Source of the DNA: Actinomycetes bacterium
GTDB lineage: Bacteria; Actinomycetota; Acidimicrobiia; Acidimicrobiales; Acidimicrobiaceae
Length of the DNA stretch: 47,645 bases
Direction: 5' to 3'
NCBI GenBank assembly: GCA_021819725.1
Contig: JAKAQR010000020.1
Span: forward strand, 1-47,645
Shown piece by piece: positions 17,387 through 25,963 of this stretch. A program made the translations under genes and the position numbers. The first letter of the stretch is position 1, and every line of letters starts with the position of its first letter. Under the pieces are notes generated by a model. It ran no database searches, was not told where the DNA came from, and saw only the letters and a list, made by a program, of their open reading frames with translations.

Positions 17387-18364
17387 GTGGCTGCCATGCC
17401 CACTTTGTTTGCTGTCCTGTTGACGAAGGTCAAACGTAGCCAGATTGTGACGCTGTTGATCGCTTCGATCACCTGTTTGGTGATCGGCGCCATCGCCTTT
17501 GCCCTTACCCAGCATGTCAGTGTTGGCATCGGTCTTTACTGGGCGGTCACCACAGCGACAACCGTCGGCTATGGGGATGTGACACCACACAACACCGTCG
17601 GCCGAGTGATCGCCATTCTTGTGATGGTGACGACGATTCCACTCTTTGGCGCCGCCTTTGCTTTTCTGGCGGCATCGCTCACCGCTACCCGGCTCGCTAA
17701 GCTCTTGCACATGCGAGAAGGACCCCCCAAAGGAAGTTTTGTTGCGATCTATGGGATGCACGATGCCGTGCGCAAGATTGCGAGTGAGGTCGCAGCCACG
17801 GGAGAGCGGGTGGTGGTGGTCGCCGAGAGCAATTTGGAGAGTCTCCCGGCAACGATCGAGACGATCAAGGGGGATCCAACTCTCGAGACGGTGCTCCGGC
17901 GTTCAGAGCCGGAACGGGCCTCGAGGCTTCTCATCGCTGTCGAGGATGAGAAGGACGCACTGTTGATCGCTGTGATGCTCCGACATCTTGCACCGTCTGT
18001 CCCACTCATCGCCGTCGCCAACTCCTCGAGGATTGCGACGGCACTCACGGATTTGGGGGTGGAGACCACGGTCTCGATCGAGGATCTGTTGGGACATACA
18101 CTCGCCAAGAGTATCGAGACTCCCCACGCTGGTGATCTACTGCTGGAGATGGTGCGCTCCCCCGAGATGATGTTTCGCGAGTATCCCGCCGACCCGGGGG
18201 TGATCGGCCGTACGCTCAGTCAGGCCCGTTCGATCGAGCAGGGGTTGTTGCTCGGCGTCGTCAAACAGGGTCAGATCCACATGGGTGTCTCGACGGATCC
18301 GGTGATCGAAGCTGGGGACACGATCCTCGTGCTTCGCCCTCGCTCCCAGCTGTCGAAGCGCTAG
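17387..18364 (+). CDS. Two-TM potassium channel with RCK (TrkA-type) domain
   Basis: The protein has about 325 aa. Two transmembrane helices flank the selectivity filter TVGYGDV, followed by a cytosolic TrkA-N-like domain and a TrkA-C-like tail (GDTILVLRP). It should form tetrameric K+ channels gated by ligand binding to RCK rings. The expected dinucleotide loop GxGxxG reads YGMHDAV, so NAD(H) binding may be lost, as in several RCK channels that respond to other ligands. GTG 17387 or ATG 17396 may start it. Its TAG stop overlaps the convergent methyltransferase stop inside CTAG. Confidence 0.88.
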   Translation: MAAMPTLFAVLLTKVKRSQIVTLLIASITCLVIGAIAFALTQHVSVGIGLYWAVTTATTVGYGDVTPHNTVGRVIAILVMVTTIPLFGAAFAFLAASLTATRLAKLLHMREGPPKGSFVAIYGMHDAVRKIASEVAATGERVVVVAESNLESLPATIETIKGDPTLETVLRRSEPERASRLLIAVEDEKDALLIAVMLRHLAPSVPLIAVANSSRIATALTDLGVETTVSIEDLLGHTLAKSIETPHAGDLLLEMVRSPEMMFREYPADPGVIGRTLSQARSIEQGLLLGVVKQGQIHMGVSTDPVIEAGDTILVLRPRSQLSKR

Positions 18365-19140
18365 ATCTCAGCCAGAATCGCTACCGATGTGATCACAAAG
18401 ATCGCTCCAGGTTGGTTTGCCCAGGTCTGCCAGGCTTGGGCGATGAAGTCGAGCTCCTCGTCGCTGGCGAGTCCAAGCCGAAGGGCCTCGCTCGCAAAGG
18501 TGGAGTGCCGTACCCGTCCGGCCCATAACCCGCCCCACCAATGGCACAGCTCTGGTGTGGCGTAGGTCCAGGTGATGGTGCTGACGCTGTGGTGTGCGAG
18601 CCCACAGGCTAGCGCGAGCGACGGGAGTTCGCGGCCAATGTTGGGATTGACTTGATTGGCCGAAGCGATGCCTTGATAGACCTGCATCCAGCGCTCGAGT
18701 CCCTCCGAGGTAGGCCACCACATCATTCGGTCATAGTCTGCGTCGGCGAAGGCGAGGTGGCGTCGGGCCACCCTGGCCATCTCGGTCACGGCTCGTTGTG
18801 GATCGCGAAGATGTTGGAGTACCTGGTGAGCATGGACGACGTCAAAGCTCTTGTTCTCAAAGGGTAGCGCGTAGGCGTCACCAACGATGCCAAAGCCGTA
18901 CGGACTGGCCCCAACTGCCTCCTTGACGATCGGCGCGGTTTGGTCGAGGGCGATGACACGACCCCTGGAGAGGAGTTGTGCAAAGTCGCGTGTGATGGTT
19001 CCTGGTCCACAGCCAACATCGAGTAGTGTGTCGTCTTCTCGCAGGACGGGTACGAGGTAGCCAGCGGAGTTTTCGGCTCCTCGCCAACGATGTGACGCGA
19101 GGACCGATGGGTCATGACCGTGAATATAGATAGCTGCCAT
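18361..19140 (-). CDS. Class I SAM-dependent methyltransferase
   Basis: The protein has 259 aa from the ATG at 19140, preceded by GGAGG. It has HRWRGAENSAGYLVPVLREDD, motif I LLDVGCGPGTIT, an acidic motif II (VIALDQTAPI) and SFDVVHAHQVLQHL in the motif IV/V region. This is the UbiE/COQ5-like methyltransferase pattern, and the substrate cannot be assigned. The longer upstream frame to 19341 lacks a ribosome site and is not used. The gene is convergent with the K+ channel, sharing CTAG for both stop codons. Confidence 0.88.
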   Translation of the reverse strand: MAAIYIHGHDPSVLASHRWRGAENSAGYLVPVLREDDTLLDVGCGPGTITRDFAQLLSRGRVIALDQTAPIVKEAVGASPYGFGIVGDAYALPFENKSFDVVHAHQVLQHLRDPQRAVTEMARVARRHLAFADADYDRMMWWPTSEGLERWMQVYQGIASANQVNPNIGRELPSLALACGLAHHSVSTITWTYATPELCHWWGGLWAGRVRHSTFASEALRLGLASDEELDFIAQAWQTWANQPGAIFVITSVAILAEI

Positions 19141-19187
19141 CGATCCTCCTAGAACGCTGGACGGGTGGAACGTCGCCGGGATGCTGA

Positions 19188-20813
19188 TTAATAAAACTGC
19201 GACCAGTTGGCGGTAGAGGGGGTGGTCAAGCCAGTCGGGCCAGCTCCAAAGAGTCGGAGAATATTGCCGGTCATCACGCGAACAAGGTGGCTCGGGCAGG
19301 AGGTGGTTCCCGGTGGACAAGCTTGCATGGCAGCGATCCAATTATTGGTCCCGCTCTCGAAGATGCCGGCCTTGCTGGTGGGGTTGGTGACGTACGTGGT
19401 GTCGGCGTACGTCTTATGGTTATCAAAGCCGATTACAACTGGCGAGTGACTGAGGATCTCGACGTTGGGGGGGTTCGGGCGGCTGGGATCGTAGCCGTCA
19501 AAGTCATACTTCAAGAGACCTGGTATCTTCGAGCCGTTAGTGAGGCCGGTACCCGCAAAGAGCCAGGTGTGTGCGTCGGTGACCACGAGCGGAAAGCTGA
19601 GGTTGTTGTTGTAGCCGATATAGGTATCGCCCACCAAGGACGAGGCGGGTGAGTTAGCGGGGGGCTGACCCCACCAGTTCTGTGTGACGCGAGCATTGTC
19701 GACCCCATAGAGTGGATCGGCCTGCGGGTCGCGGTAATTCACGACCTCCAGGTTTGGTCCAAGGGGTGAGGACTGGAGACGGACCTTGCGCAGGATCGGG
19801 CTCGCACCGAAGAAGACCAGATTGACGCCGTGGGCGCTGGCGGCAACCGCATTCGCACGCATCCTTGTCGACCACTCCTCGTCATGTCCGAGGGAGAGCA
19901 ACGCCTGGTGTTTGGTAAGGAGGTTGCCATGGACCGTGAGGGTGATGTTGGTCCAGTAGGTCACGTTGAGACCGTGCTTTTCCATGTAACGCACCAGCGG
20001 GTATTCGTTGGTCAAGAAGTTAGCTGCTCCATCGCCGTAACCATAGGGGCGGTCAAAGGAGAGGACACGCGACCGATTGGGAGGTGGATAACCTGGTTCA
20101 GGTGTGGCACCCTGATAGAGGTCATAGCCACCGAAGGGATTAAAGGCCTGCCAGGTAAAGACAGCGTTCATGACGACATAGGTCGCCGTGGAGTGGGGAT
20201 CCCAGACCGTGAGGGGAATGTAGCTTTGCTGCCCACCTGCGCCTACCAGTTTTAGGAGGTAGTCACCTTGGACAAACGCCTTTGTGATGGGAAAGGAGGT
20301 CGAGCGCTGCCAGTTGCATTGCACCATATAGAGGGGGGCAGAGGCTGGACAGTTTGGTTGTACCACGCCGGTGAGCTGCTTCGATGTCCAGACCAACCGA
20401 GCGCCGAGTCCTTGGTAATAGCCCATTCGGAAGGCTTCGATGCGGTACGTGGGAGCGACGGTCGAGACGTAGACATTGACCGTTTGGCCCATGCGTGCTT
20501 GTGGCCGGTTGGTATAGCCCATGATCGCATCAGGAGTCTGTGGCCCGGTGATCTTCCAGGCGGTGGTCCCAGGTAGTTTATTCTGTTGGATCACCCAACG
20601 AGCTTCGACACCATCGGTACCATTGAAGGTAGCTGCGAGTCGTTTTGTCCCAGACGCCTTGGTTGGGGTGACCTTAGTGGGATGGGTAGTCGTCGAGGAG
20701 GAGGTTGCAACGGCGATCGAAGTGCCGGCAGCGATGACGAGGATCGCGATGACGACGACGAGGAGCCGGCGTCCTCTTTGTTTCGCGGTTATCCGTTGAT
20801 GTTGTCCTGCCAA
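19188..20813 (-). CDS. Secreted or anchored protein with N,N-dimethylformamidase beta-subunit-like domain
   Basis: The protein has about 541 aa from TTG 20813, chosen because AAGGAGAGAGG lies just before it. A single N-terminal transmembrane helix (LLVVVIAILVIAAGTSIAV) is followed by a Thr/Ser-rich linker and a large domain. That domain has YRIEAFRMGYYQG, NRSRVLSFDRPY, LLSLGHDEEWS and NLVFFGASP, the pattern of the DMFase beta-subunit C-terminal family. In DMFase this domain helps hydrolyse dimethylformamide. Secreted stand-alone relatives are common in actinobacteria and uncharacterised. Function here is therefore unknown; a sugar- or amide-related activity outside the cell is a guess. Confidence 0.78.
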   Translation of the reverse strand: MAGQHQRITAKQRGRRLLVVVIAILVIAAGTSIAVATSSSTTTHPTKVTPTKASGTKRLAATFNGTDGVEARWVIQQNKLPGTTAWKITGPQTPDAIMGYTNRPQARMGQTVNVYVSTVAPTYRIEAFRMGYYQGLGARLVWTSKQLTGVVQPNCPASAPLYMVQCNWQRSTSFPITKAFVQGDYLLKLVGAGGQQSYIPLTVWDPHSTATYVVMNAVFTWQAFNPFGGYDLYQGATPEPGYPPPNRSRVLSFDRPYGYGDGAANFLTNEYPLVRYMEKHGLNVTYWTNITLTVHGNLLTKHQALLSLGHDEEWSTRMRANAVAASAHGVNLVFFGASPILRKVRLQSSPLGPNLEVVNYRDPQADPLYGVDNARVTQNWWGQPPANSPASSLVGDTYIGYNNNLSFPLVVTDAHTWLFAGTGLTNGSKIPGLLKYDFDGYDPSRPNPPNVEILSHSPVVIGFDNHKTYADTTYVTNPTSKAGIFESGTNNWIAAMQACPPGTTSCPSHLVRVMTGNILRLFGAGPTGLTTPSTANWSQFY

Positions 20814-21307
20814 CCTCTCTCCTTTGTCCAATGCCCGAGCCGACGCCGCCGACACGGAGCCAAAAGATGTGGACACCCTTTTGCACAGCAGATACCCAAA
20901 GCGACAACGCCAAGTGGCGGGTTGTATCATGCCGTCTGGGCACGCTCCGATACCTGGTTGTGGCCATCGATCTCACGACACCTTACCCTATGGGGGGAGG
21001 ATTCGCTGACGCTCATTGTGTGAGTTTCATCGCTGGAATTCAGCGACAGACCTCGGATTTGCACTACCCAACTGGTCGACGGGAGCAGACATTGCGCGTT
21101 GGCGGTTGGGGCCTGCGGTGGTGGGGTGGGGCCGTCGGTTGCGGTGCAACGATTGTCACAGGAGGCATCACCCGATCACGAAGCAACTCCTTGGCAGGTG
21201 GAGGTCATTGCACCTCAGAGGGCGGTGGCCTTGGCGAACGGATGCTCTAGGGAGGGCCGATTGGTGGCCACGACACGCCAACCTACTCGGCAGTGTGCGC
21301 GGATGAG
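20814..21307. other. Intergenic region between two minus-strand genes
   Basis: About 490 bp without a credible coding frame; the overlapping plus-strand frames have no ribosome sites or motifs. It must contain the promoter of the DMFase-like gene, near its right-hand neighbour's end, but no clear -10/-35 pair stood out. Confidence 0.45.
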
Positions 21308-22078
21308 CTAAGGGGTGGGCGTATCGGGGTCTTGGACAACGGCTTTGGCGCGAGCAAGTTTTGAGAGTGCCGAGAGATAGCCGGTAGGGTCGCTGTAGTC
21401 AGCTCGAGCGGAGGAGGCAGTTGATGTGAGCGCTACCTCATCAGAGGAGCGGACTGGCTCTTGTGTTGACGGTACCCGCTGGTCGCCCGCTCGACGGCGC
21501 GACCCCGACGCTTTGCGATGGGCCATGAAGAGGAATGCGACGACGATCACGACGAGGAGGACCACCGCATAACCCGCGTCGGAGACGGTGTGGACCATAT
21601 GCTGCCAGGCTGATCCAACGGAGTAGCCGAGTAAGGTAAGCCCACCATCCCACACGAGCGATCCGAGCAACGTGAGGATCCCAAAAGCGAGGGGCGGGAC
21701 CTCGGCGAGTCCAGCAGCAAGGGCCACGAAGTTGCGAACCACCGGTAGGAGACGGCTGGCAAAGACACCCCAACGAGGGTGGCGTTCGTACCATGCTTGC
21801 AGACGATCGAGCTGTTCATGGTCGACACGAATGTATTTGCCGTAGCGGAGTACGAGTGCGCGACCACCGGTCATGCCAAAGGCCCAAGCGATGTAGGCGC
21901 CGATCAGTTCGCCGAGGGCACCAACGACGACGACCTCAACGATATTGAAGTGACCGGTATAGGCGAGAAAACCAGCAAAACCGAAGGTAAGCTCCGACGA
22001 GGTGGGAACGCAGGCCGACTGGGCAATTGAAAGAAGGAAGATTGCCAGGTAGCCCCATGTTGAGATGAGGTGCTCCAT
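21308..22078 (-). CDS. DedA-family membrane protein
   Basis: The 256-aa protein has hydrophobic segments interrupted by the DedA signatures: PTSSELTFGFAGFLA, GALGELIGAYIAWAFGMTGG and ASRLLPVVRNFVALAAGLAEVP (the conserved F.R..P..R motif). DedA proteins are linked to undecaprenyl-phosphate recycling or lipid scrambling and to membrane-potential maintenance. The C-terminal ~70 residues are hydrophilic and Ser/Arg-rich, longer than usual. ATG 22078 is the only reasonable start. Confidence 0.9.
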   Translation of the reverse strand: MEHLISTWGYLAIFLLSIAQSACVPTSSELTFGFAGFLAYTGHFNIVEVVVVGALGELIGAYIAWAFGMTGGRALVLRYGKYIRVDHEQLDRLQAWYERHPRWGVFASRLLPVVRNFVALAAGLAEVPPLAFGILTLLGSLVWDGGLTLLGYSVGSAWQHMVHTVSDAGYAVVLLVVIVVAFLFMAHRKASGSRRRAGDQRVPSTQEPVRSSDEVALTSTASSARADYSDPTGYLSALSKLARAKAVVQDPDTPTP

Positions 22079-22268
22079 AGTTACCTAGACACTAGCACCT
22101 CCCTAAGCTGACCGCTGTCGGTTCGTTGTCCAATCTTTGCTGCATTGGCACGGCTCGATCGTCATCGTAGGAGTTGGTGGAGAACTCCCAACCACGCCGT
22201 TCATGCATCGCAAGGAGCCATGGCACACACAATACCGACAATACGGGATAGATAGTGAGGTGGTGCGG

Positions 22269-22286
22269 CTGTCAATGCATTGACAG
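22269..22286. promoter_or_regulatory. Perfect 18-bp palindrome, candidate operator
   Basis: CTGTCAATGCATTGACAG is a perfect dyad, so its right half reads TTGACAG. The same half-site is repeated three times further on, upstream of the PuuD-type gene. A dimeric repressor could bind the dyad and the repeats. No regulator gene lies next to it. Confidence 0.55.
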
Positions 22287-22352
22287 ATAGGCTGGCGGTT
22301 GAGGGTTTTGCCTTTTGGTGTGCCGGATAACGATGACGTCGACAAGAAGAAC

Positions 22353-22397
22353 GTTGACAGCTACAGCGTTGACAGCGATAGAGTTGACAGCGATAGG
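22353..22397 (+). promoter_or_regulatory. Three GTTGACAG repeats at exact 15-bp spacing
   Basis: GTTGACAG begins at 22353, 22368 and 22383, each followed by a variant of CGATAGR or CTACAGC. TTGACA is also the -35 consensus, and GATAGA or GATAGG falls 17 bp after the first two copies, so the repeats could form overlapping promoters as well as an operator array. The ribosome site GGGGAGG and ATG 22415 follow directly. Confidence 0.5.
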
Positions 22398-22414
22398 GAC
22401 GGGGAGGTTGTGCG

Positions 22415-23107
22415 ATGGCACGGGTTGTAGTAACTGCGGGGCAATTATCGGGCAGGCGTACTGGGGTCCATGAAGGCTATTTGGATGCCCTCGCTCGTCT
22501 TGGATCCTACGGGATGATGGCACCGGCGCAGATCGGTGACCTCGCTGAGTCGGAGATCAAGAGGATAGCCAAGGAGCTGATCGCCTCGACTGATGCGCTC
22601 ATGCTGACTGGAGGTGGTGACGTCGATCCCGCCCTCTATGGACAGACGGTGAACTCTGACAAGGTCTACGGGATTGAGGCCAATCGTGACCGGATTGAGC
22701 GAGCCCTACTAGATGAGGCGCTCCATCAGGACCGTAAGGTTCTCGCGATCTGTCGTGGCATACAGGTCGTCAATGTCTTCTTTGGTGGAACGCTTATTCA
22801 GGATCTTGAGACGAGCGGTAAAAACCGGCATTCTCTCACGGAACACGAGTACGAGTACGCCCATAGCATCAGCGTCTCTGCGGACTCGGAGCTCGCCCGG
22901 CTGCTACCAGGTATCTTGCAGGCGAACTCGCTCCATCACCAGGCAGTCGATGTGCCAGGAGGAGATCTGGTGGTCACGGCGGTGTCAGAGGATGGTGTCG
23001 TCGAGGCGATGGAACGGCCTGGACTCGTCGCGGTGCAGTGGCATCCAGAGCGATTGATCGACTTCGACCCGATGCAGTTGAACCTCTTCCGCTGGTTGGT
23101 GAGTTGA
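22415..23107 (+). CDS. PuuD-type gamma-glutamyl amide hydrolase (peptidase C26)
   Basis: The 230-aa class I glutamine-amidotransferase-like protein has LMLTGGGDVDPALYG, a nucleophile elbow with Cys113 (AICRGIQ), and His210/Glu212 in QWHPERL. PuuD cleaves gamma-glutamyl-gamma-aminobutyrate in putrescine breakdown. Relatives hydrolyse other gamma-glutamyl amides, so the exact substrate is open. GGGGAGG sits 8 nt before ATG. Other putrescine genes are not in the window. The upstream TTGACAG repeats suggest tight regulation. Confidence 0.85.
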   Translation: MARVVVTAGQLSGRRTGVHEGYLDALARLGSYGMMAPAQIGDLAESEIKRIAKELIASTDALMLTGGGDVDPALYGQTVNSDKVYGIEANRDRIERALLDEALHQDRKVLAICRGIQVVNVFFGGTLIQDLETSGKNRHSLTEHEYEYAHSISVSADSELARLLPGILQANSLHHQAVDVPGGDLVVTAVSEDGVVEAMERPGLVAVQWHPERLIDFDPMQLNLFRWLVS

Positions 23108-23158
23108 GAAGCCTTTCTTGTTGCACAATGGGTGCCTGAGGGAACGTGGGAACCTGCT

Positions 23159-23209
23159 AGGCTGGTGAAAGCCTGTTCGATTGTCGAACGGCGCCTGCCC
23201 ATTCGGGCA
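23159..23209 (+). promoter_or_regulatory. Three consecutive hairpins in the helicase leader
   Basis: Stems are AGGCT/AGCCT (23159-23174, 6-nt loop), GTTCGA/TCGAAC (23175-23189, 3-nt loop) and TGCCC/GGGCA (23196-23209, loop ATTC). No T-run follows, so these are not plain terminators. They lie 60-110 nt before the helicase start and could regulate its translation or mRNA stability. Confidence 0.45.
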
Positions 23210-23268
23210 CGAAGAATGTGGAGTTTCTACGCACGTGGGAGTTCCGCGTGTATGTAGAGGAGACTTCT

Positions 23269-24444
23269 TTGTCGAATATATTCGATACCTTGGGCGTTGA
23301 CGCCCAAATTCAAGCCCGCTTAACCGCGATTGGAATTACTGAACCCACCGCGGTCCAAGCCCAGGCAATTCCTGCTTCGCTTGCTGGCCATGATCTGATC
23401 GCACAAGCACCAACGGGATCTGGAAAGACCTTTGCCTTTGGTGTTCCTTTGGTCTCGCTGCTCGAGGGAGTTCGTGGTCGCGCGACCGGACCACTCGGTC
23501 TTATTCTGGTGCCGACACGTGAGTTGGCACAACAGGTGCAAAAAGCGCTTGTGAGCTTGGCTCCGAGAGACTTCTGGGTGATGGCTGTCTACGGAGGAAC
23601 ACCCTACGGAAAGCAGATCCAACAGCTCAAGCGCGGGGTCGACGTTCTTGTCGCCACTCCTGGACGTTTGATGGATCTGGTGGATCGACGGGCCGTCTCG
23701 CTAGATGCGGTAACCCATGTCGTCCTTGACGAGGTTGATCGTATGGCTGATATGGGTTTTGGCCCGGCAGTTGCAGAGATTCTTGGCTCCTTGACCGCTC
23801 GTCGGCAGACAGCCTTCTTCTCGGCCACCCTCGACAATCCAGTAAGATCGCTGGTGCAACGGTACCTGACGGAGCCGACGTTCATCACGATTGAGGCTGA
23901 TGAACCGAAGCTGGAGCATCGTTTCGTACCTGCTGGCCGCTACGAGAAGGCAGGCCTGGTTTCGGATTACGCACTTGGTCATGGTCCGACCATCGTTTTT
24001 TGCAACACCCGTGATCAGGTTGATCGACTCGATGACGAGCTAGCTGATCTGGGCATGGACGCCTCTGCGGTGCATGGAGGTCTCTCGCAGCGCCAACGCG
24101 ATGCGGCCCTGCGGCGTTTCTTGACCAAGCGAACACAGGTGTTGATCGCGACGGATGTCGCCGCTCGTGGCATCCACGTCGACGAGGTAGCACTTGTGCT
24201 TCACTATGATCTTCCGAACAACTTCACCGATTATCTTCACCGCTCTGGCCGCACTGGACGGGCGGGAAATACTGGTGTAGTCATCTCGCTGGTCTCTGAT
24301 CGAGATCGTTCAAAGGCACGCTCGATTGAACAACAGTTGCAGACTGGTGTGCCGGGTAGCGATGGTGGGTCCTATGGCGGAGGTCGTGGTGGTGGCGCTA
24401 GGCGACCACGTCGGCCAGCACAGTATTCGCGGAGGTCTCGCTAA
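23269..24444 (+). CDS. DEAD-box ATP-dependent RNA helicase
   Basis: The protein has about 391 aa. It has the Q-motif region PTAVQAQAIP, motif I APTGSGKT (residues 47-54), Ia PTRELAQQ, Ib TPGR, motif II as DEVD rather than DEAD, SAT, and C-terminal ATDVAARGIHVDEV and HRSGRTGRAG. A Gly/Arg-rich tail (GGSYGGGRGGGARRPRRP) probably binds RNA. It unwinds RNA in ribosome assembly or mRNA turnover, often under cold stress. TTG 23269 is preferred because AGAGGAG precedes it; the longer frame from GTG 23218 lacks a ribosome site. Confidence 0.93.
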   Translation: MSNIFDTLGVDAQIQARLTAIGITEPTAVQAQAIPASLAGHDLIAQAPTGSGKTFAFGVPLVSLLEGVRGRATGPLGLILVPTRELAQQVQKALVSLAPRDFWVMAVYGGTPYGKQIQQLKRGVDVLVATPGRLMDLVDRRAVSLDAVTHVVLDEVDRMADMGFGPAVAEILGSLTARRQTAFFSATLDNPVRSLVQRYLTEPTFITIEADEPKLEHRFVPAGRYEKAGLVSDYALGHGPTIVFCNTRDQVDRLDDELADLGMDASAVHGGLSQRQRDAALRRFLTKRTQVLIATDVAARGIHVDEVALVLHYDLPNNFTDYLHRSGRTGRAGNTGVVISLVSDRDRSKARSIEQQLQTGVPGSDGGSYGGGRGGGARRPRRPAQYSRRSR

Positions 24445-24473
24445 CCTCCGTCACGAGAATAGAAAGGTCAACG

Positions 24474-25226
24474 ATGACACTCGAGGCGGTTTTCTTTGAT
24501 GTCGATGGAACGATAGCGGAGACGGAGCGTGGAGGTCATCGCGTGGCCTACAACTCTGCCTTTCGTGAGCTAGGTTATCCCGTTGACTGGGATCCTGAAC
24601 TCTACGGTGAGCTCCTTGCCATTATGGGAGGCAAGGAGCGAATCCGTTTTTATTGGAGCCAACACCCTGAGCTAGGGGCGTTGAGTGATGCGCAGGTTGA
24701 GCAGATCCACGATGTCAAGGCACGTTACTTTCGTGAACTGGTCGACCAAGGGGGTATCGAACTTCGCGTGGGCGTACGACGTCTGCTGGATGAACTCGCT
24801 TCCCGACGCATTCCGATCTCCATCGCTTCGACGATCACCTATGAGGGGCTTGATGCCCTGTTGCGCAGGAGCCTCGGCGACGATTGGCAAGACCGTTTTC
24901 AATATCTCGGTATTGGTGATATCGTCCCGCGCAAAAAGCCTGATCCGGGGATCTATCTTTGGTTGCTTGAGCGACACCGTGTTGATGCACGCAATGTCGT
25001 GACGCTTGAGGACACACGCGCTGGACTGTTGGCCAGTGTCGGTGCGGGTATTCCTACCTTGATTACCCCGAGTGACTACACCCAAGACCAGGATTTCTCG
25101 GAGGCGGCCTGTGTGGCGTCGAGTCTCGGTGACCCCGGTGAGCCAGCCCACTGGCGGTTGGCCTCAGGGGCAGAGGGTAGTGGTCTCATTGACGTTGAAT
25201 TCCTTGAGAAGCTTGTTTCGAGATAG
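24474..25226 (+). CDS. HAD-superfamily phosphatase, CbbY-like
   Basis: The 250-aa protein has HAD motif I FFDVDGTIAETE with an alpha-helical cap domain, motif II SIAST, a motif III Lys in RKKPDPGIY, and motif IV LEDTRAGLLAS. This matches the CbbY/phosphoglycolate phosphatase-like group that dephosphorylates sugar phosphates such as xylulose-1,5-bisphosphate. The substrate is not determinable from sequence alone. It lies 29 bp after the helicase and has GAAAGG before ATG. Confidence 0.88.
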   Translation: MTLEAVFFDVDGTIAETERGGHRVAYNSAFRELGYPVDWDPELYGELLAIMGGKERIRFYWSQHPELGALSDAQVEQIHDVKARYFRELVDQGGIELRVGVRRLLDELASRRIPISIASTITYEGLDALLRRSLGDDWQDRFQYLGIGDIVPRKKPDPGIYLWLLERHRVDARNVVTLEDTRAGLLASVGAGIPTLITPSDYTQDQDFSEAACVASSLGDPGEPAHWRLASGAEGSGLIDVEFLEKLVSR

Positions 25227-25237
25227 TAGTACCGCGT

Positions 25238-25951
25238 ATGGATTGGGCGCTTGTTCTCTCCGTCTTCTTTGCAAGCGCGGTGGAGGCCGTTGAGGCACTG
25301 ACGATCGTTCTCGCGGTCGGCTTTACCCATGGCTGGCGCATTGCGCTCCGTGGCGCGGTGCTGGCGATTGCGATCCTCGTTCTCATCGTTGCGGTCCTGG
25401 GGACGGCGATGGTGCACTATGTTCCACTTGCGCTACTGCGCACCGTGGTCGGGTTTGTGCTGCTGGTCTTTGGGCTGCAGTGGCTTCACAAAGCGGTGTT
25501 GCGTTCGATCGGGGCTAAGGCGATGCATGATGAGGCCGCGATCTATGCGCGGCAGGTGGGCCGCCTCAAAGATGAGGCAGATCGCCAGGGCTTTGTGATC
25601 GCATTCAAAGGCGTTTTGCTCGAAGGGCTCGAGGTGGCGGTCATTGTGATATCGCTGGGGTCGAGTGCCCGTGCACTTGGTCAGGCTTCGCTCGCAGCTT
25701 TGGCGGCGGTGGTCGTCGTCGCGGCTCTTGGCATCGTGTTGGCCCGGGCCTTGACGGAGGTGCCAGAGAACAAGCTCAAGATGGTCGTGGGCGTGATGTT
25801 GACCAGTTTTGGGACGTTCTGGATGGCCCAGGGATTGGGTCTACATTGGCCGGGAGGGGATATCTTTTTACTGCCAATGGTGGGATGGTTTGCACTCACT
25901 GCGCTGCTATTGGTGACGTTTGGGCGGCGACGGACGGCTGCAGATGCATGA
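25238..25951 (+). CDS. Polytopic membrane protein with two ExxE motifs (COG4280/FTR1-like)
   Basis: The 237-aa protein has six to seven predicted transmembrane segments and an internal repeat-like symmetry. The first helix carries EAVEALTIVLAVG (Glu16, Glu19), and a helix halfway carries EGLEVAVIVISLG (Glu129, Glu132). FTR1 iron permeases use REGLE motifs in the same two places, so metal-ion (iron) transport is a reasonable hypothesis. The Arg of REGLE is absent here. It is followed 12 bp later by a small membrane protein. Confidence 0.75.
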   Translation: MDWALVLSVFFASAVEAVEALTIVLAVGFTHGWRIALRGAVLAIAILVLIVAVLGTAMVHYVPLALLRTVVGFVLLVFGLQWLHKAVLRSIGAKAMHDEAAIYARQVGRLKDEADRQGFVIAFKGVLLEGLEVAVIVISLGSSARALGQASLAALAAVVVVAALGIVLARALTEVPENKLKMVVGVMLTSFGTFWMAQGLGLHWPGGDIFLLPMVGWFALTALLLVTFGRRRTAADA

Positions 25952-25963
25952 GATCGGCCGACA

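Noticed and set aside
21016..21311. Plus-strand frames in the gap before the dedA gene
   Set aside because: Low-complexity Gly/Trp/Arg composition, overlapping one another, no ribosome sites or motifs.
22272..22523. Minus-strand frame with AVN repeats over the TTGACAG array
   Set aside because: The repeats are explained by the 15-bp DNA period; the frame overlaps the PuuD gene start and has no ribosome site.
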